Positions 11,300 through 23,211 are shown, counted from the stretch's first letter. The stretch: DNA of 64,000 nucleotides from Pontederia crassipes (GCA_030549335.1 CM060198.1:54445995-54509994); one strand, 5' to 3'. Numbers and translations are program-made. Notes: a model not told the origin generated them from the letters alone.

Positions 11300-12700
11300 T
11301 CCACCTTCTCTAAAATCTATTTTTTTGTATCACCAATAATAGACAAATCTTTTTTCGAATGAAGCATCACATATTCATCAAAAGTAACAATTCTATTGAT
11401 AATAAATTTCTTACTTTCAGGACACCATAATCTATAACCTTTAACACCAAATTTATAATTAAGAAATATGCACTTCCTAGCTCTAGGTTCAAGCTTTTCA
11501 TTATTAACACGTGCATATGCAAGACAACCGAAAACTTTTAAATGTGAATAATTAGGAGAACTACCTGACCACACTTCATCAAGAATTTTTAAGTCTAATG
11601 ATCGATGAGGAGACCGATTCACTAAGTGACACGCTAGGTTGACAGCCTCTGCCCAAAACTCCTTACCAAGTTCTGCATTTGATAGCATACATCGAGCTCT
11701 CTCTAGTAGAATTCTGTTCATTCTTTACGATACTCCATTTTACTGTGGAGTTCTCACAACTATGTGATGCCTTGCAATATCTTCTTTGTCACAAAATTTA
11801 TTGAACTTGGAATTACAAAATTCTAATCCATTATCAGCCATCAGCCACTTAACAACTTTTTCAGATTGCTTCTCTAGAAAAATCTTTCATGACTTGAATG
11901 TTTCGAATACATCATTTTTATGCTTTAGAAAATAGACCCAAACTTTTATAGAGAAGTCATTAATAAATGTCAGAAAATACATGTTTCCTCCTTTCGGAGG
12001 AACCTGAGAATGACCTATAAATCTGAATGGATGTAATCAAGAGTTCCCTTCGTCTTATGGATGGCTGAGTCGAAACTAACTCTCTTATGTTTTCCGAAGA
12101 TACAATGCTTACATAGTTCTAATTTTTCAACTTTTTTACGAGGAAGAAAACCTATGTTGCTGAGAACTTGCATGTCCTTCTCACTCATATGGCCCAAACG
12201 CATATATTATAATTTTGTACAATCTTCCTCTGAGGTAGATGAAACTGTTGTTGAACTTATTACTGTCGAACCTTGGAGAACATACAAGCTATTGATTTTG
12301 AAACCTTTCATCAACACAAGAGCACCACGAGAAATTTTCATTCCATTAGACTCAATAACAACTTCGCAACCATTTGAGTCTAAAACACCGAGCGAAATGA
12401 GATTTTTCTTCAGATCAGGAAGATGTCTGACTTCAGATAATTTTCTAATAATTCCATTATGCATCTTAATATGGAAAGACCCAATACCAACAGTCTTGCA
12501 GGAAACATTGTTGCCCATAATAATGACTCCACCTTGAACAAATTTGTACGTGGAGAACCAATCTCGATTGAGGCACATGTGGTATGAGCATCCAGAATAA
12601 AGAATCCATTCACTTGATAATCTGGATTTTTTTTATGTTGTGACCAATAAAACCTCTTCATTCTCATTTTTTGCCACACTGACATCTGCAACATCAGCCT
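11300..12700 (-). pseudogene. copia protease/integrase region, broken
   Basis: 12410-12694 and 12207-12578 give pieces of the protease-side region (GFFILDAHTTCAS resembles the usual 'W.LDSGAS.H', with the active-site Asp-Ser-Gly changed to Asp-Ala-His). 12015-12203 gives LGHMSEKDMQVLSNIGFLP with two later Cys, the GAG-pre-integrase zinc-binding motif. 11317-11721 gives ERARCMLSNAELGKEFWAEA, then HLVNRSP and HLKVFGCLAYARV, the integrase C-terminal signature. The DDE core between them is not open in one frame. It is non-functional. Confidence 0.8.
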
Positions 12701-12949
12701 TCTAGTTTCCTTTCTCGTTAATCATTTTATTCTTATCCTGCTTTGATATGACCATTCTTCTTGTAATAATTGCATACTTTATCTCTGTTCTTCTACTTTA
12801 ATCTGGATCTGTCTTGATTTTGATTTTTTGTCTGATGTCTGCCTCTTGCAATCAGACATGAGGTTTGATCATCAGATTTGCTATTGTATCCCAATTCGTT
12901 ATCCAACTTTTTTTTTGCTCAGCAATCTATCCTTAACATCTTCAAACGT

Positions 12950-13431
12950 GAATTTGTCCGTACCGTAGATTATCATCTCTTTAAAAGTTTTAGATGAAGA
13001 TGACAAAGAATAAAGAAGTAACTAGGGCCTGATCATCATCATCAATCTTTGCATCTACGTTCTTCAAATAATTGATTAGAATGATGAACTCACTGATATG
13101 CGATTTGATCGACATACCTTCGACCATACGAAGGTGTACAATTGTTGCTTCAACACGAGTCCATTCGTTAGGGTTTTTGTCAGATACAAAATTTCCAACT
13201 TTGTCCAGAGATCGGTCGTTGTCTTTTCTGCAATGACTTCCTGAAGAACATCGTTCTCGGACACAACTGAATCATAGACATGGCCTTCTCGTCGAGTTCC
13301 TCCCAGGCGGATGCCTCCATGGCATTAAGCTTTTGACCCGATAACGCCTTCTTCAATCCGTTTTGAACTTGCCACAAATTGAAATTTGTGTTCCCGTCGA
13401 GCTTCTCGATGTCGAACTTCATTGTAGTCAT
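12950..13431 (-). pseudogene. copia gag fragment
   Basis: A start at 13431, about 35 bases inside the LTR, gives FDIEKLDGNTNFNLWQVQ, the N-terminal gag signature of copia elements (KFDGxNFxxWK type). A second frame (13264-13076) gives LQEVIAEKTTTDLWTKLE and LTNGLVLKQQLYTF, the middle of gag, so at least one frameshift separates the halves. The CCHC zinc-knuckle region near 12.7-12.9 kb is too degraded to read confidently. Confidence 0.75.
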
Positions 13432-13447
13432 CTTCGCAGAAAGAAAC

Positions 13448-13465
13448 TCGACTCTGATACTAATT
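13448..13465 (-). other. Primer-binding site of the copia element
   Basis: Reading the minus strand directly after the 5' LTR gives AATTAGTATCAGAGT. The TAGTATCAGAG core differs by one base from the TGGTATCAGAG usually found, complementary to the 3' end of initiator methionine tRNA. Confidence 0.75.
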
Positions 13466-13807
13466 TGTTGGAGAATAGAACATCGAAGATCGATAAACAA
13501 TCAAAACAATGAAAGAAAGAGAAGATGAACATAAATATTTAATGTGATAAAACCCTCTTGATCAATGCGAACAAGAGAGAAACATCTACGGACAAAGGAG
13601 GCCGCCGCCAAAGAAAATTCACTGTAAGAAAAAGAGAGTATAACACATAAAATACTAATCCTCGTATATAAAGGTCCATACCCTAACCCTAACCCTAACG
13701 GCCCAAGCCCTCCACTTTCGCCGCAGATCCTCATTTTTCTTTTTTTTTTCTCATTTTTTTCTTTCACAATTTTGGGTACAAGATACATAATTCAAGGCAC
13801 ATCAACA
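13466..13807 (-). repeat. 5' LTR of the copia element
   Basis: It begins TGTTGGAGAATAG and ends GGCACATCAACA on the plus strand. It contains three CCCTAA-like units at about 13681-13698, present only in degraded form in the other LTR. Confidence 0.9.
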
Positions 13808-13812
13808 CTTTA

Positions 13813-14626
13813 TTTCTCTAAAAATTAATATTATGAATAAATAACAGCTTGACAATGTCATATTAAAAGAAAATAAGCAAAATTTATTCAAATGTCATCC
13901 ATATATAAGAGTCCTCACTTGATAATTCTTACGATCATAAAATCTTCGTTTTGAATTTTTCATAGTCCAAGATGTCTGAATGATGACTCTTTCTTGGCAA
14001 TCACATTCTAATGCAGTAAAGTTAACATTCGACATTCCTGCAACAGAAACATTATGCACAGTAAATAGTAAGATTTACAAAGGGCAGTTTGCAATTACAT
14101 TCTAATGTTCATTCATGAGCAACATACAACATATTCTCTAATACAAATCATGTTTTCGTCAACACGAATAGATGAAAGGGACCTTGCAAAGGGCAGCTGA
14201 CGTCCAATGTGATTGCAGTAGAGGGGGCCAAAGCGGCAGCAGCCATCAGCCTCCTGCTTGCATCGTCTTGTGGAGGGAGGTCGCACAGCAGCCCTCCTTC
14301 GTTGTCCTATGGAGGGAGGTGATAGCAGCAACCCTAACAGTAGTAGGCGGAGTAGGTCGCGAGTACAAAGCTGAGAGTAAATGGTAAAAAAAATGAATGA
14401 AAAAGAAGATATTAAAATGAAATGAAAAAATAATAGCAGACCTTTACCTAAAGGAGGGAGGGAGGTTGTGAAAGCGGCAACAACATAATAGCAGCCCTCA
14501 GCCCCCTTATTCGACGTCTCGCAGAGGGAGGTCAAGTGTAGATTTCGCGAAGGTCGCGAGCAGGTCATGAGTAGGAGCAGCTCCGGCACCGGACTGCAGG
14601 ATATTTGCAGATTTTCTTAGCAGCAG
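13813..14626. other. Non-coding stretch with purine-rich repeats
   Basis: 13813-14160 is AT-rich with nothing recognised. From 14165 the sequence holds several imperfect 'ggagggaggt' plus 'agcagccct' units (about 14270, 14310, 14455 and 14525). These look like an extension or older degraded copies of repeat X. The open frames here (14113-14589 minus, 14172-14387 plus) are low-complexity translations of these repeats. Confidence 0.4.
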
Positions 14627-15078
14627 AAGGAGGGAGGAGGAGTTTCTTCGCGAGCAGGAGGAAGGACACTTGCTAGCATGAAAACCATGAACAACATATG
14701 TCCGTAAGAACCTGAATAACAAATCTTCACGAGCAGTAGATCGTCCGTGAATCGGAGCAGGAGGGGAGAGGATGGAGTCGCCACCATAGTAGGAGGAGGG
14801 AGGAGGGACTCGCTGGAGTGCGCAGGATGGGTGCGAGCGATGGTTTTGGGAAATTTGTCTGAGATGAGCAGGAGGATGTAGATTTGGAGGTGATTTGAGA
14901 TGGGGGAAGATGATAAAGGCCCTAAATCAGAAGACTTGATGGAAAAACAAAAAATAAAAAATAAGAAAGAGGATGGGTTCAGGGTGTACGCATCTCAGTC
15001 GTGGATTCGAGATCCAAGGGTTCTCAACGATTGGTTACAAGTTGTAACCAATATTTGTGGGTACACCCTACTTAATCT
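14627..15078 (+). repeat. Repeat X, copy 1
   Basis: About 450 bp starting 'aaggagggaggaggagtttc' and ending after the palindrome GGTTACAA-G-TTGTAACC and 'gtgggtacaccctactt'. It matches 15874-16312 at well over 90% by eye. A CT/CA/TA microsatellite (15071-15170) follows. Confidence 0.85.
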
Positions 15079-15168
15079 CTCTCTCTCTCTCTCACACACA
15101 CGTGTATATATATATATGTATATATATATGTATGTATATGTATATATATATATATGTATATATAATAT

Positions 15169-15873
15169 GGGATTAATGGAGGTGTAACACCTCTTTGGTG
15201 AAACCTGTGTAACGCTTCAATCTAGGCCGTTCTCTTTTCACCGACGATTGAGATTATATCTTCTATCTTGTTCTCTCTCTTCTTTAAGCTCTATGGCGCA
15301 CACTCTCTCTCTTCCGATCGTCGTTGCTCCTCCAATCATTGATTCCATCCCCAATCTATGCAGTCGTAGTCAATCCAGGTCAGATCGAGCCTATCGAGCA
15401 TTCCTTTGCGAGTGATCCCCTTACAATTGATCAATCACCTCCTCTTCTCCGATCGTCGCCGCCATCGAGCCCAAATCCGGCCATCATTGATCTCTGACCT
15501 CCTCTCCCTTCGAGCTCCAGCAATTGCTCCGATCAGGTCTCTCTCTCTCTCCCCCTCCTCCCCTCTTTTGTCGCTTCCTCCGATTGTGCCTTTCGTCCTC
15601 CCCTCTCCCTCCATTGCCCCGATCTATGCTGCTCCGCCGTCGATCTGCGTTGTCCTGCCGTTGACTTGCCTCAATTCGCGCCGGCCCACCATCGATCTAC
15701 CCTGATCTGTGTCCGGCCCACTATTTCCGCTTACACCGTTGACTGCCTTCGCCGATCGCTACCGCCACCGTTCTTGATGCTAGAATTCCTAATACCTTCA
15801 TTTAATCTGGACCATTGGTTAGATCCAATGGTCGAGATTTAGGTGTTACACCGAGTTTCGCATAAGGAGTGTT
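15169..15873 (+). mobile_element. Inverted-repeat element family Y, copy 1
   Basis: It starts 'gggattaatggaggtgtaac' and runs to 'cgcataaggagtgtta', where it passes directly into repeat X copy 2 without the last inverted-repeat bases. It is the reverse complement of Y0 at 3.4-4.2 kb. The right terminal inverted repeat is truncated by the duplication junction. Confidence 0.7.
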
Positions 15874-16312
15874 AAGGAGGGAGGAGGAGTTTCTTCGCGA
15901 GCAGGAGGAAGGACACTTGCCAGCATGAAAACCACGAACAACATATGTCCGCGAGAACCTGAACAATAAATCTTCGCGAGCAGTAGATCGTCCACGAATC
16001 GGAGCAGGAGAGGGGGGGGGGGGAGGATGGAGTCGCCACCGGAGTAGGAGGAGGGACTCACCGGAGTGCGCAGGATGGGTGCGGGCGAGGGTTTTGGGAA
16101 ATTTGTCTGAGATGAGCAGGAGGATGTCGATTTGAAGATGATTTGAGGTGGGGAAAGATGACAAAGGCCCTAAACCAGAAGACCTGATGGAAAAAAAATA
16201 AAAAAGAGGATGGGTTCAGGGCGTACGCATCTCTGCCGTGGATTCGAGATCCAAGGGTTCTCAGTGATTGGTTACAAGTTGTAACCAATATTTGTGGGTA
16301 CACCCTACTTAA
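15874..16312 (+). repeat. Repeat X, copy 2
   Basis: Direct repeat of 14627-15078 with small differences, including a longer G run at 16013-16023 and a shorter A-rich stretch near 16190. Confidence 0.85.
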
Positions 16313-16357
16313 TCTCTCTCTCTCTCTCAACAGATAGATATATATATATATCTTTTT

Positions 16358-17044
16358 TGACCGACGATTGAGATTATATCTTCTATCTTGTTCTCTCTCT
16401 CTCCTTTAAGCTCTATGGCACGCGCTCTCTCTCTTCCGATCGTCGTCGCTGCCTCCCCTCCATTCTCTCTTTGCTCCTCCAATCATTGATTCCGTCCCCA
16501 ATCCGTGCCGTCGTAGTCGATCCAAGTCAGACTGAGCCCATCGAGCACTCTGTGAGCGATCCCCTTGCAGTCGATCAATCACCTCCTCTTCTCCGATTGT
16601 CGTCGCCGTCGAGCCCAAATCCCGTCGTCGTCGATCTCTGACCTACTCTCCCTTCGAGCACCAGTAATGCACTTCCAATTACTCCGATAAGGTGTCCTCT
16701 CTCTCTCTCCCTCCTCCCCTCTCTCGTCGCTTCCTCCGATCGTGCCCTCTGTCCTCCCCTCTCCCACCATTGCCCCGATCTATGCTGCTCCGTCGTCGAT
16801 CTGCATCGTCCTGCCATTGATTTGCCCCGATCCGCGCCGCCCCCGCCATCGATCTACCCCGATTTGCGTCGGCCCGCTGTTCCCACTTACACCGTCGACT
16901 CCCATCGCCGACTGCTACCGCCACCATTCTTGATGCCAAAATTCCTAATCCCTTCATTTAATCTAAACCGTTGGCTAGATCCAATGATCGAGATTTAGAC
17001 GTTATACCGAGTTTCGCATAAGGAGTGTTACACCTCCACTAATC

Positions 17045-17045
<1 letters not shown>
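16358..17045 (+). mobile_element. Inverted-repeat element family Y, copy 2 (left end missing)
   Basis: It matches Y1 from 'gaccgacgattgagattata' to the right end. It keeps the full right terminal repeat (GTGTTACACCTCCACTAATC) but lacks the first 70 or so bases, which are replaced by a TA microsatellite. Together with Y1 it forms the second unit of a tandem duplication of about 1.25 kb. Confidence 0.7.

Positions 17046-17054
<9 letters not shown>

Positions 17055-17110
<56 letters not shown>
17055..17110. repeat. (TA)n microsatellite
   Basis: About 28 uninterrupted TA units directly beyond the right end of Y2. Confidence 0.95.
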
Positions 17111-17112
<2 letters not shown>

Positions 17113-17245
17113 CATGCACATGCAACAACGTACATGCCCCAAATATGATGCACGCACAGCATCTTGTTCAGGGAATCGCCTGTGCGCCATGGTCCATGAT
17201 GTACTGCATAATTTCCTCTCAAAATATCTTTAAGTATCCGAACTA

Positions 17246-17317
17246 CAACAACAATAAAAAGTCTTATCCTATTAGGTGGATCGGCTGCATGGATCGTACG
17301 ACGCCATTCCGCTATAT
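17246..17317 (-). mobile_element. SINE-like fragment, copy 1
   Basis: It begins 'caacaacaataaaaagtc' and continues with versions of 'taggtgg..cggctgcatgg' and 'gacgccattccgctat'. It is flanked by a 15-bp direct repeat, taa(g/a)tatccgaacta, at 17231-17245 and 17318-17332 (one mismatch), which fits target-primed retroposition. Four more copies of the family occur in this window. I infer an Au-like SINE from the shared GGTGGGGTCGGCTACATGG core. Confidence 0.6.
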
Positions 17318-17332
17318 TAAATATCCGAACTA

Positions 17333-17880
17333 ATTTGGAAAAAAATATAACTAACATTATTCTCATCTATATACATATTCTGCTCTGTCTCTCACACCGT
17401 ACTCATATTACCGAGTTAAATTATTTAATATTACAATTATTGATCGAATGTTAATATTTGGTCTTATTGAGCTTGTCTTAAGTTAGTGAAATTGGCAACA
17501 TGATGATTATTTTAGTATAGTTAGACCGAAAATTTAAAAATTGCAGTATAAATATAATTTGTATTTTAAGATCTTTTTGAACATTTAATTCGGGGAAATC
17601 TATATGTATATATTATTATTTTAAATTAGGGTGACCCAATCTATTTTTTTTATTACGGCTCGAGTAAATTATTTTGAATGATTCTTAGTGGATATTTCAC
17701 AGTTAAAAAAACACTAAAAAATTACATATTAAATTTGTTTTGATGCAGAAAATTATAATCCGCATGCATCATTAATTCCACATTTACATGTTCTTTTATT
17801 TTTTGGATAGAAGAATAATTGCATCATCAAAATATCCACTTTACTATTTTGTTCTCTCGCCTTCACTCAAATAATAAATA
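17333..17880. other. AT-rich upstream region of FBL17
   Basis: I see no coding region or repeat match. It merges into the FBL17 promoter. Confidence 0.5.
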
Positions 17881-17898
17881 GTAATAATAATTTCGCAC

Positions 17899-17916
17899 GC
17901 GCGAAATGGCGCCAAA
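17899..17916 (+). promoter_or_regulatory. Two adjacent E2F-binding sites upstream of FBL17
   Basis: GCGCGAAA (17899-17906, complement TTTCGCGC) and GCGCCAAA (17909-17916, complement TTTGGCGC) both match the plant E2F consensus TTTSSCGC exactly and are two bases apart. They lie 118-135 bases before the FBL17 start codon. A third, weaker TTTCGCAC is at 17891. Control of FBL17 by the E2F-RBR pathway is known in Arabidopsis; its conservation here is inference from the motifs. Confidence 0.75.
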
Positions 17917-18033
17917 TTTTCTCTAATCTCCCGCTTCCGACAGCGCTCTTTCCCTCCACCTCTTTCCCTCTCTTTATCTCCCTCTCCGCCTCCCCCGCTC
18001 GCTTCTCCACCGGATCTGGAGCCCTTCCCAAAA

Positions 18034-21000
18034 ATGCTCCCGCCGACGCCTTCGTCCGCATCCCCCGCCGCGGGCTCCGGCGGCGCCACCGCCAAGCGCC
18101 GGGGCAGCTACAACTGCGGCCGCTGCGGCCTCCCCAAGCGCGGCCACGTCTGCGCCGCCGCTCCTGCCGCGGGCCCCAATGCCTCCGCCGCCGCAGCGCC
18201 TGCTTCCCGCCTGCGCCGCGCGCTCTCCTTCGACGACGACCGCGCCTCCTCCGTCGATCCCCCGGACGCGGCTGACGGGATGTCCTTGGTCGTCTGGGCC
18301 GGGAAGGCGGAGCCGGCGGACGAGGAGGCGACGGCTGCGGCGGAGGAGGACGATGTGGCGGAGGAGGATGAGGTGGGGGTGGATATGGGCGGCGGCGCGT
18401 TCCTTCCGACGGAGTGCATGGTGGAAGTCCTGCGCAGGCTGCCGCCCAAGGAGCTGATGGGGGCGGCGGCGGTGTGCAAGGGCTGGAGGAACTCCGTTCG
18501 GCGGGTCTGGAGGTCGGCAGAGGAGCTCAGGCTCGGGGTCTCGCCGAGGAGACAGATCGGGTTCGTTGGATCGGTGCTTCACAAGTGCGCCGGCCTCGTC
18601 CGGCTCGCACTAAGGATGGAAAGGTGAGGGCTTTATCTCCTTGTTGGGGAGGTGGAAGCCACGATCGATGGTCCAAAATAAAATAAAATAAAAAATTAAA
18701 GAACACTGAAAATGAAAAGAACGAATGTTAACATAAAAGTCACTAAGAACACGCACAAATCTGCAGATCGGAAACCGGATGAGAGTTTGAATTGACATTG
18801 TGGGTATTGAGATCGGGAGAATCCGTTTCCGAGCTCAGATACACCATTATCACCCGGGGTTCACATTGAATTGAACTGTTCCCATGGTGTTTCATATAAA
18901 GAGGGAATCGTTTTGTGGAAGACCTGGTGCTGAGCTTGTTCTAAAGGTAGGATTTCTGGGACGGTGAATGGGTCAAACTATGGAAACAGTTTTTTTCCTA
19001 AAGATCTTTCATTTTTTTTCATTTGAATCAGATGTTCTAGATCTGGAACTTTTATCATGTTTCAGGATCCTCCTTACCGAGAGCCTTTGAGATCTCCGAG
19101 GAGTGCTATTCAAGTGTCTTCTTATGACTGATCAGTCAGAGAAACCCATGTTGCATTCGTCATATCTTTGGCCTTCTAAGATTAAATCTTTTAAACAACT
19201 CACTGGCATTCTAGCATTTAACTATAAAATTTTACTGACAAGTTAGCATTGAGGAAAATATGTTGCAGAAATCCTGATATACTTTTATGTTTTAGTCGCT
19301 TTTCTGTAGCTGGAATTTGGAACACTATGTAGGAAAGAAACTGGAATGTTTCTAGGCAGTGTTATCGATTCCACATATGGAAAATGTTGCTTGTTACTTG
19401 AATAAATTTGTTTTTAGAAGCTAGGATGTGATTGCTGTAGTTTTCTTGTGAGTAAGAAAGAGAAGGCTATGAGGTGATGTTGATGCTGATGCTACATTGT
19501 TTGCTCTTCTGCAGTGATGTTGATGCTACATTGTTAGCTTGTGTTGCATTCTCATGTCCCAATTTGGAATCCTTCGAGATAAACATTGCTGATAATGTAG
19601 TCAATCAGATTACTGGGTATGTCAGATCTTATCAGTTCCATCTTTGCTGTTTCATTCCCTGCTAATTGTGCCTGTTTTACTACCATATGCTAGCCAATCC
19701 AGCTTTGCAGTATGCACGGCATTTGAGGTACTCACATCATATGTGCATTTGGGTCTTTACAGGGCTGAATTAAGTCGGTTTGTTGCTGAAAAACGCTGCC
19801 TGTCTATCCTCAAAGTTGAAGGTTGTAGCAATCTTGGCTTCCTTAATCTCTCTTCTTCAAGCGTGTCTACACTCTGGCTCTCAGGTCTTTATTGCATTTC
19901 AAAATCGGTAAGTGTGCCCATCTTTTCTTATATATCTGGTGCTTGGTTTACTTGTTCTTTCACATGAATTGATTCTTGTCTTTCTGCACAGGTTATCAAG
20001 TGTCCCAATCTGAAAGAGCTTTCTCTAGATTTCAGTCGTCAAGAAAATGATACCACAGACCTTACTTCATTGTTAGAATCTGTGGGACACACCTGCCCAC
20101 AGTTGAGAAATATTCATATTGCGTCAATTCAACTTTGCAATGAAGCTGTCCTTGCTCTCGGAAGTGCTAACCTAAGGTGTGTTATTTGATAATCTATGGT
20201 TTGCATTTCTAAGCTTAGTGGTAAGAGGATGTAAGTTACCTGATCAAGTTAACTATTAGTGTCTTGGCATTAGAAGTACAATTTTAGCTCTACAAATCTG
20301 CAACCAAAATGCATTTATGTATATCTGCTGCAATCCCCATCATCATTGATAACTGAGTTTTGATATTCAGGGATTTGCGGATGTTGTCATTAGTTCTTGG
20401 TTCACGAATCACAGATGCTGCAGTGACTGCTATAGTTTCAAGTTATGCTAATCTAGAGTTGCTTGATCTGAGTGGGTATGTTTCACCTGTCAATTCAACT
20501 TTTAAGTTTTTACACCAATTAAGTATTTGCATTTTCTTGATACAATTATGTGAACGCAACAGCACCATGGTATTGCATGATTTCCTCCTTGTTCTAGTTT
20601 TTGTTGATCTCAGATGTTCTAATAGATTATTTGTTGTTTCTGTGTGCAGATCAAGCATCAGTGATAGTGGGATTCGGATGATATGCAATGTGTTTCCTGA
20701 GACCCTATCCAGACTGCTCTTAGCCCTTTGTCCTAACATTACTTCAAGTAGGCATTCATTCTGCCCTATTTTGGCTTTGTATTCTGAGATGTGCATGATG
20801 GTTCTTCATAAAAAGATCGCTTCTAAAATGATTTGCCATAAAATTTTAAATTGTAGTCTTTGCATTTTTTTGTTGATTTCTTTCAGATGGGATCCAACTT
20901 GCTGCTACTCAATTGCCACTCCTTGAGCTAATGGATTGTGGAATGACTATCCACAACTTTAGTTTTCCATATGAAGGCCCTGGAGAAATTTTATTGGACA

Positions 21001-22164
21001 AAGTTGCAGGGACCCTGGGTAACACTTATCAAAATCTAACAAACAGAAAGCAGCAATGTGGCAACCAGAAGCTTATCATTAAACATAGTCATTTGAGGAA
21101 GCTAAGTTTATGGGGCTGCTCAGGTTTAGATGTATGCAGATAGATTCATGAGAAGCAAAACTTATGCTGGATTTCTATCTTGGCATTTTTCTAAATGTTG
21201 CATTGTTGCAGGCTTTATGCTTGAACTGCCCTGAACTTTACGACCTCAATCTTAATTTCTGTACAAATTTGCATCCAGGTATGCCAACTGAATTACTTTA
21301 CAAGAAATTTTATTAAGCTTTAACAGTATTCCAGTGACAAAATTTTTACTCTTTCCAGAGAGATTGTTGCTTAGATGTCCTAACTTGAAGAACATACATG
21401 CTTCTGGATGCCAAGATATGTTAATAGGAGCAATTCGGAATCAGGTATCAGTTCACACAAGCTATCCTTTCAATTTAATATTTTGAGTCATTGACATTAT
21501 GCGAACTGTTACAGTCTGAATACGTTATTTTATTAATGTTTGTGGAACTAGGCGGTTGTCAATGATAGCTACCATATAATTCAAGTGAAATTGCAATTTG
21601 CACATGCTTTGGTTAAAGTGCAAAGTGCAAACATTTCTAAAGTGGGAAAATTGTTGGCATCTAATAGACTGATTTCATGAAGTCCACTTTGTTGTTGTCG
21701 GCTTGATTTAGTCATTTATTTGCATTTAGTTCTAAACTAGAAGTACTCTATGTATGCCCTCTATTTCTTCACAGAATACATATGTCCATGTGAAACTCTG
21801 TGCAAGTTCAGCGTTATTTTTGTCAGTTGTACACAAGGATAAACAATTTACCAACATTTATTCAACTGAAGGCGTGATTCTTATAGGTTCTAAATGAGTT
21901 TGCTGGATTTGAGAACCATCTGCCTAGCAAACGACTGGCTGATGCATCCAAAAGAATTCAAGTTCCCCATTTTATTGAACAGGTTTGAGATGATTCCCTC
22001 AAGCCTCAACCATCTACTAGCAGTTTTGTTTTTAATCCTTTGTCTTGCAAGTCTTCCGTGGTATTTCCTTATTTTCTTACATATTACCCTGTCATCCTCA
22101 GGTGGCTGAAAACGAGAAGCAAAAGAGGATAAAACTGACCCATTGCATTGTGCATCATGATTGA
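18034..22164 (+). CDS. FBL17: F-box/LRR-repeat protein 17 (FBL17)
   Basis: Substrate-recognition subunit of an SCF ubiquitin ligase. In Arabidopsis FBL17 drives destruction of KRP cyclin-dependent kinase inhibitors and is needed for pollen germ-cell division and DNA replication. Exons by splice sites and phase: 18034-18623, 19515-19616, 19763-19907, 19992-20176, 20371-20475, 20650-20747, 20887-21131, 21212-21278, 21359-21444, 21887-21982, 22102-22164. These join without a frame break into 593 residues, close to the Arabidopsis length as I recall it. Residues 24-40 hold a Cys-rich motif, GSYNCGRCGLPKRGHVC, characteristic of this subfamily. The F-box is at about 124-162 (LPTECMVEVLRRLPPKEL), and leucine-rich repeats fill about 185-560 (e.g. 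CPNLKELSLDF, LRKLSLWGCSGLD). The first exon is very GC-rich, as in many monocot genes. The start is the first ATG after a pyrimidine-rich leader. Confidence 0.9.
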
Positions 22165-23211
22165 CTGCTGTTTCTGCCATTGAATGATCCATTGTAGTGA
22201 TTGTTGTAATTGTCTAACTGGGGAACCTAACTTGGTTATTGTTGTACCAGTTTGTATAAACTATTTGAGTTGGCAGGAACTGTATGTTCAGAATGCAGTA
22301 ATAAAATGTGGCTCATGCCTTGTTAGTCTTCAAGAATAAAGTAGGCATGCTTAGTTTTGTGAAGTAATTTAATGAACTTTTTAATCATTTGACAAGTAAT
22401 TTATTTTCAATATGAATTCAGAAATCTAATGAACTTTTGTTACTAATGTGAAGTATATCTTTCCTTTTTCAGGCAGGGCAAAGTTTATTTTGATTACATA
22501 CACCTTTTTTTTTATCTTTTTTGAAATATGTTTTCCTTTTATCATAGTCCAAATCTCGTTTCCGAATTTGGATAAACAAATCTCAATCTCGAGATTTTAT
22601 TTTGCTTTATGTAGGCATAATTCTTTTGCTTTCCTCTTTCCATTTATATTGCATTATCTTTCTAAAATAAAGTTTTATCGCCAGGTATAAGACGACGAGA
22701 AAAACTTTTATTTATTTATACTTTTTTTATCGTCAAATAAAACACTTTTTTATAATCTGTATTCAGAAGTCATAATTCTTCTAATAAAGCTTTTTTATTC
22801 TCTGTATTCATATTGTTATAATCATATAATTCCCTCGCCATGTAAATTAACAAGCTTTGCGTGATTTTTCTGCTCAGTCGATTTTCCCCTTCTTTGGGCG
22901 CATTTTTTTGTTGATCCAGCGACGGACAAAGAATCCTTTTTTTCGCAGAGAATTTGTTCTTTATGATTAGATACAGTCTTTTCATGTTGATGAAATGTTG
23001 CAATTTTTTTTTCTCGATGCTGCAATCGATTCACGTCATACTTTTTTTTTTCACTATCAGATGCATTTTAACCCCGATCTCACTTTCGTCGTTTAAACTC
23101 TCCAAAGGTTTTTTTTATCTCACTCGACTAATCCGGAGTCAAAATTTATTTCCTGATCGAAATGACGACTCCGAGACGAGCCAAGCACCGTTGGTTAACT
23201 CTCGCAAGTTT
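22165..23211. other. FBL17 3' region and intergenic spacer
   Basis: AT-rich sequence. An 'aataaa' at about 22300 and another at about 22336 could serve as polyadenylation signals for FBL17. No coding region is evident up to the next gene model. Confidence 0.45.

Larger units (their letters stand above)
9193..13807 (-). mobile_element. Complete but inactive Ty1-copia LTR retrotransposon
   Basis: Two LTRs (9193-9531 and 13466-13807, both TG...CA) flank about 3.9 kb of internal sequence. A perfect 5-bp target duplication 'cttta' lies at 9188-9192 and 13808-13812. The element reads on the minus strand. A primer-binding site resembling the initiator-Met tRNA complement (TAGTATCAGAG) lies just inside the right LTR, and a purine-rich tract AAGGTGGAAATT lies just before the left one. 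Coding order is gag, GAG-pre-integrase, integrase, reverse transcriptase, RNase H, which is the copia order. Frameshifts break every domain. The LTRs differ at roughly one position in ten by eye, so the insertion is old. Confidence 0.93.

Noticed and set aside
12061..12537. 158-codon plus-strand open frame
   Set aside because: It is antisense to the copia integrase/protease region, which is recognisable on the minus strand.
13681..13700. CCCTAA triplet resembling a telomere repeat
   Set aside because: Only about three units, inside a copia LTR, matched by a degraded version in the other LTR. It belongs to the LTR and is not an interstitial telomere (the usual plant unit is CCCTAAA).
18108..18582. 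Long minus-strand open frames (18108-18479, 17974-18582)
   Set aside because: They lie antisense to the GC-rich first exon of FBL17, where stop codons are rare. They are Ala/Arg/Ser-rich with no domain.
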